Below are positions 22,996 to 31,812 of a DNA stretch of 64,000 bases, in pieces. The notes beneath the pieces were generated by a model. It made no database searches, had not been told where the DNA came from, and was given only the letters and a program-made list of their open reading frames with translations. A program made the translations under genes and the position numbers. The DNA comes from Arthrobacter sp. UNC362MFTsu5.1 (GTDB lineage: Bacteria > Actinomycetota > Actinomycetes > Actinomycetales > Micrococcaceae), in assembly GCF_000685965.1 (NCBI RefSeq), contig NZ_JMLE01000020.1:28525-92524 (forward strand), given 5' to 3'. Within the stretch, counting starts at the first letter, position 1. Every line of letters starts with the position of its first letter.

Positions 22996-25068
22996 TCAGG
23001 CGGAAGCGGCCTCTGCCGGAGCCTGTGCAAGCCGGCTCAGCGCCGCAACCGCGATGGCCGGATCAGTGGTGGGCCAGAACGGTGGCAGGGCAGCCCGCAG
23101 GAAGCCCCCGTAACGCTCCGTGGACAGCCTGGAGTCCAGGACGGCCACAACACCTTTGTCGCCCGTGGAGCGGATCAGCCGGCCTGCTCCCTGGGCCAGC
23201 CGGATCGCGGCGTGGGTGGCCGATACCGACATGAAGCCGTTGCCGCCCGCCTGGGCCACGGCCCGGGAGCGTGCCGTCATGAGCGGGTCATCCGGCCGCG
23301 GGAACGGAATCCGGTCGATGACCACCAGCCGGCATGACCCGCCGGGGACGTCAACACCCTGCCACAGGGACATGGTGCCGAAAAGGCAGGTGTCCGGTTC
23401 GTCGGCGAACTGCCGCACGAGTGCGGTCATGGTCGATTCGCCCTGGCACAGGATGCTGACATCCAGCCGCGGGCGCATGGCTTCTGCCGCTTCTTCGGCG
23501 GCCCGCCGCGACGAAAAGAGGCACAGTGCCCCGCCGCCCGAGGCCCGGATAAGTTTCTCCAGCTCATCCAGCGCTTCAGGGGATGTCCCCCGGCCGGGCT
23601 TCGGCAGATGGCTGGCCACGTAGAGGATTCCCTGCTTGGGATAGTCAAAAGGGGACCCGACGTCCACTCCGGTCCAGCTGGGTGCGCCCTGTCCCACGAG
23701 CCCGAGCCCGCCGGCGGCGGGTTCGAAGGCCGATCCTATGGCGAGGGTGGCCGAGGTCAGGATCACTGTATGGCCCGCAAAGAGCCCGTCACGGAGCTTT
23801 CCAGCCACACTCAGCGGTGCAATGTTGATCAGGGCCGGCGCCGCATCGTCCGGCTGGGAGTAGCCCTGCTGCGGGTCAAAGGTGCTGTTTCGCGAAAACC
23901 AGACCACTTCGCGGTTTTCCCGCGCGGCAATCAGGCGTTCGCAGAGCTCAAGGATGACCATCAGGCGCGACCGGGCGAGCTGGCGTCCGCCGTCGGCCGT
24001 GTTGGCGCTGTCCCCCTTGGAGTCGGACAGGGCGGCGCGGCAGGCTTCCCGCAACTGGTCCACGCAGTCGAGTTGTTCATCGTTGAGGCCGTTGGGCAGC
24101 AGGCCGCTGGGGACTCCGGCGATGGCCAGCTCAAGGTTGGCGGCAGCGTTGTTGAGCGCATCCACCGTGATCCCGGTGTTCTTGCGGGCGCCGGAGGCGG
24201 CGGCGTGGACCATGGCCACAGACAACTGGCCGGAGACTGCCCCCGTCACCCGGTCCTGGAGCTCGTGCGCCTCGTCCACCACCACGACGTCGTACTCCGG
24301 CAGCACGGCCAGGCCCTCGAAGGCGCTGACGGCCAGCATGGCATGGTTGGTGACCACAACGTCGGCCTCGGCTGCGTCATGCCGGGCAAGTTCGCTGAAG
24401 CACTCGGCAGCCATGGGACATTTCTGCGCTCCCAGGCATTCCATCGACGTGACGGACACCTGCCGCCATGCACGGTCCGTCACACCGGGCATCAGTTCGT
24501 CCCGGTCCCCCGTGGCGGTCTTCTCCGCCCATTCGCGGAGCCTGACTACTTCCTTGCCCAGCTGCGATGCCGGACCGCCCAAGGAGGCGGCGAAGTGCGG
24601 GACGCTGGTGTCCTCCCCCAGTGAGAAGAGCTGACCCTCCGACGGCTCTTCGGAGGGGAACCCGCCGTCGAGCTTATGCCGGCAGACGTAATTGGCCCTG
24701 CCCTTGACGAGGGCTACCTTGACGGGGCGCTCCAGGGCGGGGGTGATGGTTTCCAGCAGCCGCGGAAGGTCCCTGCCCACGATCTGGGTCTGCAGGGCCA
24801 GGGTGGCGGTGGACACCAGGGTGGGTTTGTCGCTGACCTGTGAATGGGCGATCAGCGGAATCAGGTACGCGAGTGACTTTCCGGTGCCGGTTCCGGCTTG
24901 GACCAGCAGGTGGTCGCCGCTGTCGATAGCGCGGGCCACCTGCCGGGCCATCTCGTGCTGGCCGTCGCGGCTCTGTCCGCCCATGCCGGACACCGCCCGG
25001 TCGAGCAGTTCGATGACGAACTGCTCGCCGGCGGAGCCGCTGGTTTCTCCGGCCCCGGGATCAGACAT
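22996..25068 (-). CDS. dinG: ATP-dependent DNA helicase, DinG/XPD family
   Basis: 690 aa, SF2 helicase. Walker A is QAGTGTGKSLAYLIP, the DEAH box is VVVDEAHELQD, and motif VI is RLAQGAGRLIRSTGDKG. Cysteines for a 4Fe-4S cluster lie between motifs I and II (YVCRHKL, then ECLGAQKCPMAAECF). DinG unwinds DNA with a 5' overhang, R-loops and forks. ATG 25068 overlaps the hflX end by 8 bases, so it is coupled to hflX, and it is convergent with lexA. Confidence 0.95.
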   Translation of the reverse strand: MSDPGAGETSGSAGEQFVIELLDRAVSGMGGQSRDGQHEMARQVARAIDSGDHLLVQAGTGTGKSLAYLIPLIAHSQVSDKPTLVSTATLALQTQIVGRDLPRLLETITPALERPVKVALVKGRANYVCRHKLDGGFPSEEPSEGQLFSLGEDTSVPHFAASLGGPASQLGKEVVRLREWAEKTATGDRDELMPGVTDRAWRQVSVTSMECLGAQKCPMAAECFSELARHDAAEADVVVTNHAMLAVSAFEGLAVLPEYDVVVVDEAHELQDRVTGAVSGQLSVAMVHAAASGARKNTGITVDALNNAAANLELAIAGVPSGLLPNGLNDEQLDCVDQLREACRAALSDSKGDSANTADGGRQLARSRLMVILELCERLIAARENREVVWFSRNSTFDPQQGYSQPDDAAPALINIAPLSVAGKLRDGLFAGHTVILTSATLAIGSAFEPAAGGLGLVGQGAPSWTGVDVGSPFDYPKQGILYVASHLPKPGRGTSPEALDELEKLIRASGGGALCLFSSRRAAEEAAEAMRPRLDVSILCQGESTMTALVRQFADEPDTCLFGTMSLWQGVDVPGGSCRLVVIDRIPFPRPDDPLMTARSRAVAQAGGNGFMSVSATHAAIRLAQGAGRLIRSTGDKGVVAVLDSRLSTERYGGFLRAALPPFWPTTDPAIAVAALSRLAQAPAEAASA

Positions 25069-26629
25069 TGCTGATGAAGGATTCCAATTCAGCGGCGAGC
25101 CCTTCGCGCACCATGACCAGGGCGCGGGTGCCCTGCTCTTCATGGTCCAGTCGAAGGATTTCGGCGTCCGTTTCGTGGAGCTTGCTGATCAGGTCACCGC
25201 GGTTGTACGGGATCAGCAGTTCCATCTTGACGCTGGGCCGCGGAATGGATTCGCTGATCGCCTTCAAGAGCTCAGCGATGCCCTGCCCGGTGCGCGCGGA
25301 CACCACCACGTGGCGGGGTTCGCGCTGCTTCAGCCGTTCCACCACGAACGGGTCCGCGGCGTCGGCCTTGTTCAGCACGATGATCTCGGGCACTTTACGG
25401 GCGTCCACTTCGCTGAACACTGCCCGGACCGCCGCGATCTGGCCCTCCGGATCGGGATGCGAGACGTCCACCACGTGCAGGATGAGGTCCGAATCCGCCA
25501 CTTCCTCCAGGGTGGAACGGAAGGCCTCCACCAGCTGGGTGGGAAGGGACCGCACGAAGCCCACGGTATCGGCCAGGGTGTAGCCCAGGCCGTCCGCTGT
25601 TTCCGCCTTGCGGACGGTGGGATCCAGCGTGGCGAACAGGGCGTTCTCCACCAGGACGCCGGCGTCGGTCAGCCGGTTCAAGAGCGAGGACTTTCCGGCG
25701 TTTGTGTACCCTGCGATGGCTACGGACGGCACGGAATTACGACGGCGGTTGGCCCGCTTGGTCTCCCGCGCCGGCTTCATCGCGGCGATTTCACGCCGCA
25801 GCTTGGCCATCCTGGTGCGGATCCGGCGCCGGTCCAGTTCGATTTTGGTTTCACCGGGACCGCGGGAACCCATGCCGGCGCCTGCGCCGCCCACCTGGCC
25901 GCCGGCCTGGCGGGACATGGATTCGCCCCAGCCGCGCAGGCGCGGGAGCAGGTATTCAAGCTGCGCCAGCTCCACCTGGGCCTTGCCTTCACGGCTCTTG
26001 GCGTGCTGGGCGAAGATGTCCAGGATCAGGGCGGTGCGGTCGATGACCTTGACCTTCACAATGTCCTCGAGTCCACGCCGCTGTGACGGTGCCAGCTCGG
26101 CATCCACCACCACGGTGTCCGCACCGGTGGACATCACAATGTCCTTGAGCTCCTGGGCCTTGCCGGAGCCGAGGAACGTGCCGGGATCGGGCTTGGCACG
26201 GCGCTGGACAATGCCGTCCAGAACCTCCGAGCCGGCAGTTTCCGCCAGGGCGGCAAGCTCGCGGAGGGAATTTTCGGCGTCGGCGAGGGTGCCTTCTGTC
26301 CACAGGCCGGCCAGCACCACGCGTTCGAGGCGCAGCTGCCGGTATTCAACTTCGGTGACGTCTTCGAGTTCGGTGGAAAGGCCGGCCGTGCGGCGCAGGG
26401 CCCGGCGTTCCTCAAGGTCCTGCTGGTCCCCGTCGAAGATGCTGTGTTCGCTGTCCTGGCGGGAAATCGCCTGGGCCGATCCCAAAACTCCGCGCGAACT
26501 TTCCGGGGCGGAGTGGGCGGCACGGGCCGGGACATCCTTGGACAGAATCCGGTCGATGACGGCCTGGATTTCCTCAGGACTCATGTCCTGGGAGGCTGCA
26601 TCTGATCCGGTGTTGGGCTGGTTGGTCAT
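25061..26629 (-). CDS. hflX: GTPase HflX
   Basis: 522 aa. Domain order: a variable N-terminus, the HflX N-domain (GTFLGSGKAQELKDIV, VVVDAELAPSQRRGLED), a coiled coil (DRRRIRTRMAKLRREIAAMK), then the G domain: G1 GYTNAGKSSLLN, G3 ADTVGFVRSLP, G4 NKAD. It binds the 50S subunit and splits stalled or hibernating ribosomes under stress. ATG 26629 has a strong AAAGGAG upstream and is preferred to an in-frame start 30 codons earlier. Confidence 0.95.
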   Translation of the reverse strand: MTNQPNTGSDAASQDMSPEEIQAVIDRILSKDVPARAAHSAPESSRGVLGSAQAISRQDSEHSIFDGDQQDLEERRALRRTAGLSTELEDVTEVEYRQLRLERVVLAGLWTEGTLADAENSLRELAALAETAGSEVLDGIVQRRAKPDPGTFLGSGKAQELKDIVMSTGADTVVVDAELAPSQRRGLEDIVKVKVIDRTALILDIFAQHAKSREGKAQVELAQLEYLLPRLRGWGESMSRQAGGQVGGAGAGMGSRGPGETKIELDRRRIRTRMAKLRREIAAMKPARETKRANRRRNSVPSVAIAGYTNAGKSSLLNRLTDAGVLVENALFATLDPTVRKAETADGLGYTLADTVGFVRSLPTQLVEAFRSTLEEVADSDLILHVVDVSHPDPEGQIAAVRAVFSEVDARKVPEIIVLNKADAADPFVVERLKQREPRHVVVSARTGQGIAELLKAISESIPRPSVKMELLIPYNRGDLISKLHETDAEILRLDHEEQGTRALVMVREGLAAELESFISNV

Positions 26630-27076
26630 GTTCTCCTTTGAAGATTCGACACCTTCAGAATAATGCTGATTGTTTGTCTGCGGGGCGGTATTCGCGCTGG
26701 GCTGACGACTATTGGTCATTCGGGCTCCTGGAGTGCCGGCGGCTGCGGCGCAGCGGGCGGCGGTACGGACGGTATGCGGGGCGACGACGTGCGGGGCAGG
26801 CGGCGTTGCGGTGGGTGCGCGTTTTCGGATGGGCGCATGGTCAGACGATCAGCATTGCTGGACTCCAAGTAGTACGGGCGGGACGTTCTGCCGGACAATC
26901 ACGGCGTGACGGCGCACTGAGCGGAAGGTTAATACCTGCGTCGCTGCGGGACGGGCGGTGCCCGTGCCGGCTACTCAAAGATCAAGAACATGGATTAAAC
27001 ATTAGCAGACGGGTTTCCGTGCCCCGTTCCAGTCCTCGTTTCCCATCGGCGCGCCGGGCAACTAATCTGGCGAGTT
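26630..27076. other. Intergenic region between hflX and the methyltransferase gene
   Basis: About 450 bases between divergent genes. Short frames are present, but their codon use and composition do not look coding. It should hold the hflX promoter. TAATCT at 27063-27068 is a likely -10 for the gene at 27077. Nothing else is recognised. Confidence 0.4.
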
Positions 27077-27691
27077 ATGGAGTCTGCACACTATTTCAGC
27101 GCCCAGCCTGCCGGGCCGTTCACCCGCAAACCGCTAACCGTGGAACTCGCCGGTGAAACCCGCAGGCTGCAGACGTCCAGCGGCATCTTCAGCCCCGACG
27201 GCATCGACAAGGGAACTGCCGTACTACTGGCCGACGTGCCGTCCCCGTCACCCCAGGGCAACCTGCTGGACATCGGCTGCGGCTGGGGTCCCATCGCGCT
27301 GACCATGGCCCTGCGGGCACCCCACGCGCACGTCTACGCCGTGGACGTCAACGAGCGCTGCGTCGCCCTGACCAACGAGAACGCCGGCCTGCTGGGACTG
27401 GACAACGTCACGGCCAGCCTGCCCGACGCCGTTGATCCCGGCCTCCTGTTCGACACGATCTGGTCCAATCCGCCGATCCGGATCGGCAAGGACGAGCTTC
27501 ACTCCCTGCTGCTGCTGTGGCTGCCCCGGCTGGCTGCAGGCGGATCCGCCTGGCTGGTGGTCCAGAAGAACCTTGGTTCCGACTCGCTTCAGCGCTGGCT
27601 GGCCGCTGAACTGGACAGCAGCTTCACCGTCACCCGCGAGAGCACCTCGAAGTCCTTCAGGATCATCCGGGTCAGGAAAGCGTCCCGCTAG
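27077..27691 (+). CDS. Class I SAM-dependent methyltransferase (RsmC-like small-domain type)
   Basis: 204 aa. Motif I is LLDIGCGWGPIAL, the acidic loop is VYAVDVNERCV, and the catalytic SNPPIR motif (N-P-P) is typical of N-methyltransferases acting on an exocyclic amine of a base. It resembles the catalytic half of RsmC, which makes m2G in 16S rRNA; the target here is inferred. ATG 27077 lies 8 bases after TAATCT with no ribosome-binding site, so a leaderless mRNA is likely. Its end overlaps the convergent dapF end by 20 bases. Confidence 0.87.
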   Translation: MESAHYFSAQPAGPFTRKPLTVELAGETRRLQTSSGIFSPDGIDKGTAVLLADVPSPSPQGNLLDIGCGWGPIALTMALRAPHAHVYAVDVNERCVALTNENAGLLGLDNVTASLPDAVDPGLLFDTIWSNPPIRIGKDELHSLLLLWLPRLAAGGSAWLVVQKNLGSDSLQRWLAAELDSSFTVTRESTSKSFRIIRVRKASR

Positions 27692-28616
27692 CCACGATCA
27701 CTGCGGGACCACTGAGTTCCACATGTTCGTGGCCTTCCGGGCCCGCAAAGAATTTAACGCCGACGACGCCGCCGGGCACGTTCACGTTCCAGGCATCCGG
27801 CGCGCCCTGCCCGGCCCAGTGCCGGATGGCGACGGCTGCTGCGCAGGCGCCGGTGCCGCAGGACTGGGTCTCCCCCACGCCGCGTTCGTGGACCCGCATG
27901 GTGACTGTGCCGACGCCGTCGTGGACCAGCGGCTCGGACGGGACGACAAACTCGACGTTGGTGCCGTTCGCCGGCTTCGGATCGACGTGCGGTGCCTTGA
28001 AGAGCTGTGTGGCCTCGAGTTCGCTGAGTTCGGCCAGGGCCACCACGGTGTGCGGGTTCCCCATGCTGACGGACAACGCAGGGCGCGGCACTTCCAGGCC
28101 GTCCGCGGTCACCAGCGAGTCCATGGCACGTGCGGTGGCCTCGCCAGGGAAGATGAATTCCCACGGCCCCATGTCCACCGCGTAGCCGTTTTCGGTCCGC
28201 ACCACCGTCTTGACGCCACCGCGCGTGCCGATGGTCAGGGCATCGCCGGTGCCGAGCCGGACAAGTCCTTCGGCGATGAGGAAGTGGACAAACACGCGGA
28301 CGCCGTTGCCGCACATTTCCGACAGGGATCCGTCACCGTTGCGGTAGTCCATGAACCACTCGGCATCCGGGTGGACTGCCTGCAGCTCCCGCCCCTCCGG
28401 GAGGAAACGCGAAGGCACGGCCCGGATCAGTCCGTCACCGCCGATGCCGCGGTGGCGGTCACAGAGTTCCGCGACCTGCTCGGGCGCAATCGGCCAGGTA
28501 CCTTCGGGGTCGGCAACGAGCACGAAATCGTTGCCGGTGCCATGGCCCTTGGAGAAGGCCAGGCCGCTCAGCCCCTGGAGTGTGCGGTCAGGGGCGGGTG
28601 CAAGGGTTTCGTCCAT
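27672..28616 (-). CDS. dapF: Diaminopimelate epimerase
   Basis: 314 aa. It turns LL- into meso-diaminopimelate for lysine and peptidoglycan. The two catalytic cysteines sit in SEMCGNGVRVF and TQSCGTGACAAAV. FSKGHGTGNDFVLV near the N-terminus and MGNPHTVV are family marks. It is followed closely upstream by miaA (32 bases), so miaB-miaA-dapF is a likely operon. Confidence 0.96.
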   Translation of the reverse strand: MDETLAPAPDRTLQGLSGLAFSKGHGTGNDFVLVADPEGTWPIAPEQVAELCDRHRGIGGDGLIRAVPSRFLPEGRELQAVHPDAEWFMDYRNGDGSLSEMCGNGVRVFVHFLIAEGLVRLGTGDALTIGTRGGVKTVVRTENGYAVDMGPWEFIFPGEATARAMDSLVTADGLEVPRPALSVSMGNPHTVVALAELSELEATQLFKAPHVDPKPANGTNVEFVVPSEPLVHDGVGTVTMRVHERGVGETQSCGTGACAAAVAIRHWAGQGAPDAWNVNVPGGVVGVKFFAGPEGHEHVELSGPAVIVASGTLS

Positions 28617-28648
28617 GGATCAAGGTTACCGGTTGACGGGGGGCGTCC

Positions 28649-29620
28649 TTAGCCGCAGAGGGCCGCCGCTTTGGCCACGAGGTCCGGGTCCTGCCAGTCC
28701 AGCCAGTTGATGCGCGGATCCGCCCTGAACCATGTGAGTTGCCGCCGGGCGAATTTCCGCGTGGCAGTGATGGTGTCTTCCGTGGCCTGGCCGGCATCCC
28801 ATTCGCCGTCGAGGACTTTCAGGAACTGGGCATAGCCCAGTGCGCGGGACGCCGTCTTGCCGTTTCGGAGCCCCGCAGCGTCCAGCCGCTCCACCTCGGC
28901 CTGTAGTCCGCCGGCAACCATGGCGTGGACGCGCCGGGCCAGCCTCTCCTTCAGGAGCTCACGGTCCACTTCGAGCCCGATCTGCACCGCCGGCTGGAAG
29001 TACTCCCGGACGGGCATAAAGGAGCTGAAAGGACGCCCTGTCAGTTCGAAGACCTCCAGGGCCCGGACCACCCTGCGGGCGTCACCCAGGCGACCGGCGG
29101 AAACCGGGTCCACCGCTTCCAGCCGGGTGCGCAGCGGGGCCAGGCCGGTGTCCGCCAGCTCTGCTTCCAGGCGGCCGCGGATAGCCGGATCCGTGCCGGG
29201 AAATTCGAGCACGTCGAGGGCGGCCCGGACGTAGAGGCCCGATCCGCCCACCAGGATGGCCCGCTTTCCGCGCCCCTGGATCTCTGCAATGGCGGCCCTC
29301 GCCTCCCGCTGGAAATCCGAAACGCTGGCTTCTTCGGTGACGTCGAGGGTGTCCAGGAGGTGGTGCGGAACTCCCCTGCGCTCCGCGGCCGTGATCTTGG
29401 CAGTGCCGATGTCCATGCCGCGGTAGAACTGCATGGCGTCCGCGTTGATCACTTCGCCGTCGAGGGCCAGTGCCAGGGCAACGGCGAGGTCGGATTTGCC
29501 GGATCCGGTGGGGCCAACCACCGCGATGACGGGAGGACGGGGGTAACCGGTATTGCGGTCAGCCGCCGAGGGCAGGTCAGCGTTCTCTGCCCCGCGAGCG
29601 TCCGCGGAAGGGTTGATCAT
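28649..29620 (-). CDS. miaA: tRNA dimethylallyltransferase
   Basis: 323 aa. The P-loop is AVVGPTGSGKSDLAVALA, followed by INADAMQFYRGMDIGTAK (family signature with the catalytic Asp). It adds dimethylallyl to N6 of A37 in tRNAs reading UNN codons. The first 28 or so residues are an extra variable tail before RPPVIAVVGP. It lies 3 bases after miaB, the next enzyme in ms2i6A37 synthesis, so the two reactions are encoded together. Confidence 0.96.
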   Translation of the reverse strand: MINPSADARGAENADLPSAADRNTGYPRPPVIAVVGPTGSGKSDLAVALALALDGEVINADAMQFYRGMDIGTAKITAAERRGVPHHLLDTLDVTEEASVSDFQREARAAIAEIQGRGKRAILVGGSGLYVRAALDVLEFPGTDPAIRGRLEAELADTGLAPLRTRLEAVDPVSAGRLGDARRVVRALEVFELTGRPFSSFMPVREYFQPAVQIGLEVDRELLKERLARRVHAMVAGGLQAEVERLDAAGLRNGKTASRALGYAQFLKVLDGEWDAGQATEDTITATRKFARRQLTWFRADPRINWLDWQDPDLVAKAAALCG

Positions 29621-29623
29621 TGC

Positions 29624-31192
29624 CTAGCCGCGGCGGACGGGGACCGCCGGCATACCGAGGGACACGCCGCTCTTGGCGCCGTTCCCGCCGGAACCGCTGC
29701 CGGGAACCGGCACACCGCAGGAGTCCGCCTGCGACCTGTCCCAGGCGTCACCGGCACGCGAGCGGCGCAGGGTGTAGTCCGCCGCCGAGGCCGGATCCGC
29801 GACCAGGTGGAAAGCCGCGGCTTCGGTGATGGTGACTGTCACGAGGTCGCCGGGGCGCGGTGTCTCCGCACCTTCCGGGACCGAGAAGTGCACGAGGCGC
29901 TGGTCCTGCGACCGGCCCGACAAACGGTGGGTTTCCTCCGCCTTGCGGCCCGACTGCGCCGTGACCATGACTTCGACCCGGCGGCCCAGCTGGCGGGCGT
30001 TCTCCTCGGCCGCAATCCGGTCCTGCAACGCCGTCAGGCGCTCAAAGCGCTCCTGCACCACTGCCTTGGGAAGCTGGTCCGGCAAGTCCGCTGCGGGGGT
30101 ACCGGGGCGCTTGGAGTACTGGAAGGTGAACGCCGTCGCAAAACGTGATTTCTCGACGACATCAAGCGTGGCCTGGAAGTCCTCTTCGGTTTCACCGGGA
30201 AACCCGACGATGAGGTCGGTGGAAATGGCGGCATGCGGAATCCGTTCCCGGACCTTGTCCAGGATGCCGAGGAACTTGGTGGAGCGGTATGAGCGCTTCA
30301 TGTCCTTGAGGACTTTGTCCGAGCCGGACTGCAGCGGCATGTGCAGCTGCGGCATCACGTTGGCGGTTTCAGCCATGGCGTCAATGACGTCGTCAGTGAA
30401 GGCGGCCGGGTGCGGGCTGGTGAATCGGACCCGTTCGAGGCCTTCGATTTCACCGCAGGCACGCAGCAGTTTGGAGAAGGCCTGCCGGTCGCCGAATTCC
30501 ACCCCGTAGGAGTTCACGTTCTGGCCCAGGAGCGTGACTTCAATCGCTCCGTCATCGACGAGTGCCTGGATTTCGGCGAGGATGTCGCCGGGGCGGCGGT
30601 CCTTTTCCTTCCCGCGCAGGGCAGGAACGATGCAGAACGTGCAGGTGTTGTTGCAGCCCACGGAAATGGACACCCAGCCCGAATACACCGAGTCCCGCTT
30701 CGTGGGGAGCGTGGATGGAAAAACGTCCAGCGACTCGAGGATCTCGAGCTGCGCTTCGTTGTTGTGCCGGGCGCGGTCCAAGAGTGCGGGCAGCGCGCCG
30801 ACGTTGTGGGTGCCGAAGACCGCGTCCACCCAGGGGGCCTTCTTCAGGATCGTTTCGCGGTCCTTCTGGGCCAGGCAGCCGCCCACCGCGATCTGCATGC
30901 CGGGGTTGGCCGCTTTGACCGGCGCGAGCATCCCGAGGTTGCCATAGAGCTTGTTGTCGGCGTTTTCACGGACGGCGCAGGTGTTGAACACCACCACGTC
31001 CGCGTGCTCGCCCGACGCGGGCACGTAGCCGGCGTCTTCCAGCATGCCGGCCATCCGCTCGGAGTCGTGCACGTTCATCTGGCAGCCGAAGGTGCGCACC
31101 TGATAGGTGCGCGGCGGGGCAGCCGCGGGTGCTGCCTCGATGCTGGCGGAAGTACTGGTGCCGGACGCTGGGGAAGGAATGGTCAAACTCAC
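29624..31192 (-). CDS. miaB: tRNA-2-methylthio-N6-dimethylallyladenosine synthase
   Basis: 522 aa. The N-terminal UPF0004 domain carries three Cys for the auxiliary cluster (FGCQMN, NTCAVREN, GGCLAQ). The radical SAM CxxxCxxC is in VGCNNTCTFCIVP. A TRAM domain follows (GRRVEVMVTAQSGR...). It adds methylthio to i6A37 of tRNA after MiaA. A Gly/Ser-rich C-terminal tail of about 50 residues follows the TRAM domain. The N-terminus has about 28 extra Ser/Ala/Pro residues. Confidence 0.96.
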   Translation of the reverse strand: MSLTIPSPASGTSTSASIEAAPAAAPPRTYQVRTFGCQMNVHDSERMAGMLEDAGYVPASGEHADVVVFNTCAVRENADNKLYGNLGMLAPVKAANPGMQIAVGGCLAQKDRETILKKAPWVDAVFGTHNVGALPALLDRARHNNEAQLEILESLDVFPSTLPTKRDSVYSGWVSISVGCNNTCTFCIVPALRGKEKDRRPGDILAEIQALVDDGAIEVTLLGQNVNSYGVEFGDRQAFSKLLRACGEIEGLERVRFTSPHPAAFTDDVIDAMAETANVMPQLHMPLQSGSDKVLKDMKRSYRSTKFLGILDKVRERIPHAAISTDLIVGFPGETEEDFQATLDVVEKSRFATAFTFQYSKRPGTPAADLPDQLPKAVVQERFERLTALQDRIAAEENARQLGRRVEVMVTAQSGRKAEETHRLSGRSQDQRLVHFSVPEGAETPRPGDLVTVTITEAAAFHLVADPASAADYTLRRSRAGDAWDRSQADSCGVPVPGSGSGGNGAKSGVSLGMPAVPVRRG

Positions 31193-31209
31193 CTGTTAAG
31201 GGTACCGGT

Positions 31210-31812
31210 TCACAGGAAGTCTGCCGCCGCCGGTTCACCGGCGGCAGCGTCGAGGACCTCCCCCACGATCCGGAAAGCCTGGGAGGGCTGGTATCCCTTC
31301 CGCGCCAGCATTGACCCCAGCCGGCGCGTGACCTTGTCCCGCTCGGCGCGGTCGCTGAGGTCCACAGAGCCTTTGAGCTTGCGTTCGACGAGTTGGCGTG
31401 CGGCGGACTCCTCCGCTTCGTCGCTGAGTTGCTCCAGGGCCCGTGCCGCAATGTCAGCCTCGATGCCCTTGTCCGCGAGTTCGCGGCGCAACGCTCCCTT
31501 GGCAAGCTTCCGGGTCTGGGACCTGCTCCGGACCCACATGTCCGCGAACTCCGCATCATCGACGAGCCGGACTTCTTCAAACCGGTCCAGGACGGCCTCG
31601 GCCACATCCTCCGGGACGTTGCGTTCGGCGAGCTTGCGGGCAAGCTGCAGCCTGCTCTTGGGCGAGCTCGTGAGCTGCCGCAACACAATGGCCCGCGCCA
31701 CCGAGGCCGGGTCCGGCTCAGCGTCCAGTTCGGCCTCCGGCTCCCGGGAGAACCCGGCCCGGTCCCCGCTGGGCCCGGTCCGGCCGGACCGGTCTCCCCT
31801 AGAAACCGTCAA
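31210..31812 (-). CDS. recX: Regulatory protein RecX
   Basis: About 200 aa. Three-helix repeats of RecX are clear from SVARAIVLRQLTSSPKSRLQLARKLAERNVPEDVAEAVLDRFEEVRLVDDAEFADMWV to the C-terminus. RecX binds RecA filaments and limits their activity. The start is uncertain: TTG at 31812 overlaps the recA end by 14 bases and is taken because no ATG or good GTG lies near; a GTG in DPASVARA would drop the acidic N-terminal tail. Confidence 0.88.
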   Translation of the reverse strand: MTVSRGDRSGRTGPSGDRAGFSREPEAELDAEPDPASVARAIVLRQLTSSPKSRLQLARKLAERNVPEDVAEAVLDRFEEVRLVDDAEFADMWVRSRSQTRKLAKGALRRELADKGIEADIAARALEQLSDEAEESAARQLVERKLKGSVDLSDRAERDKVTRRLGSMLARKGYQPSQAFRIVGEVLDAAAGEPAAADFL

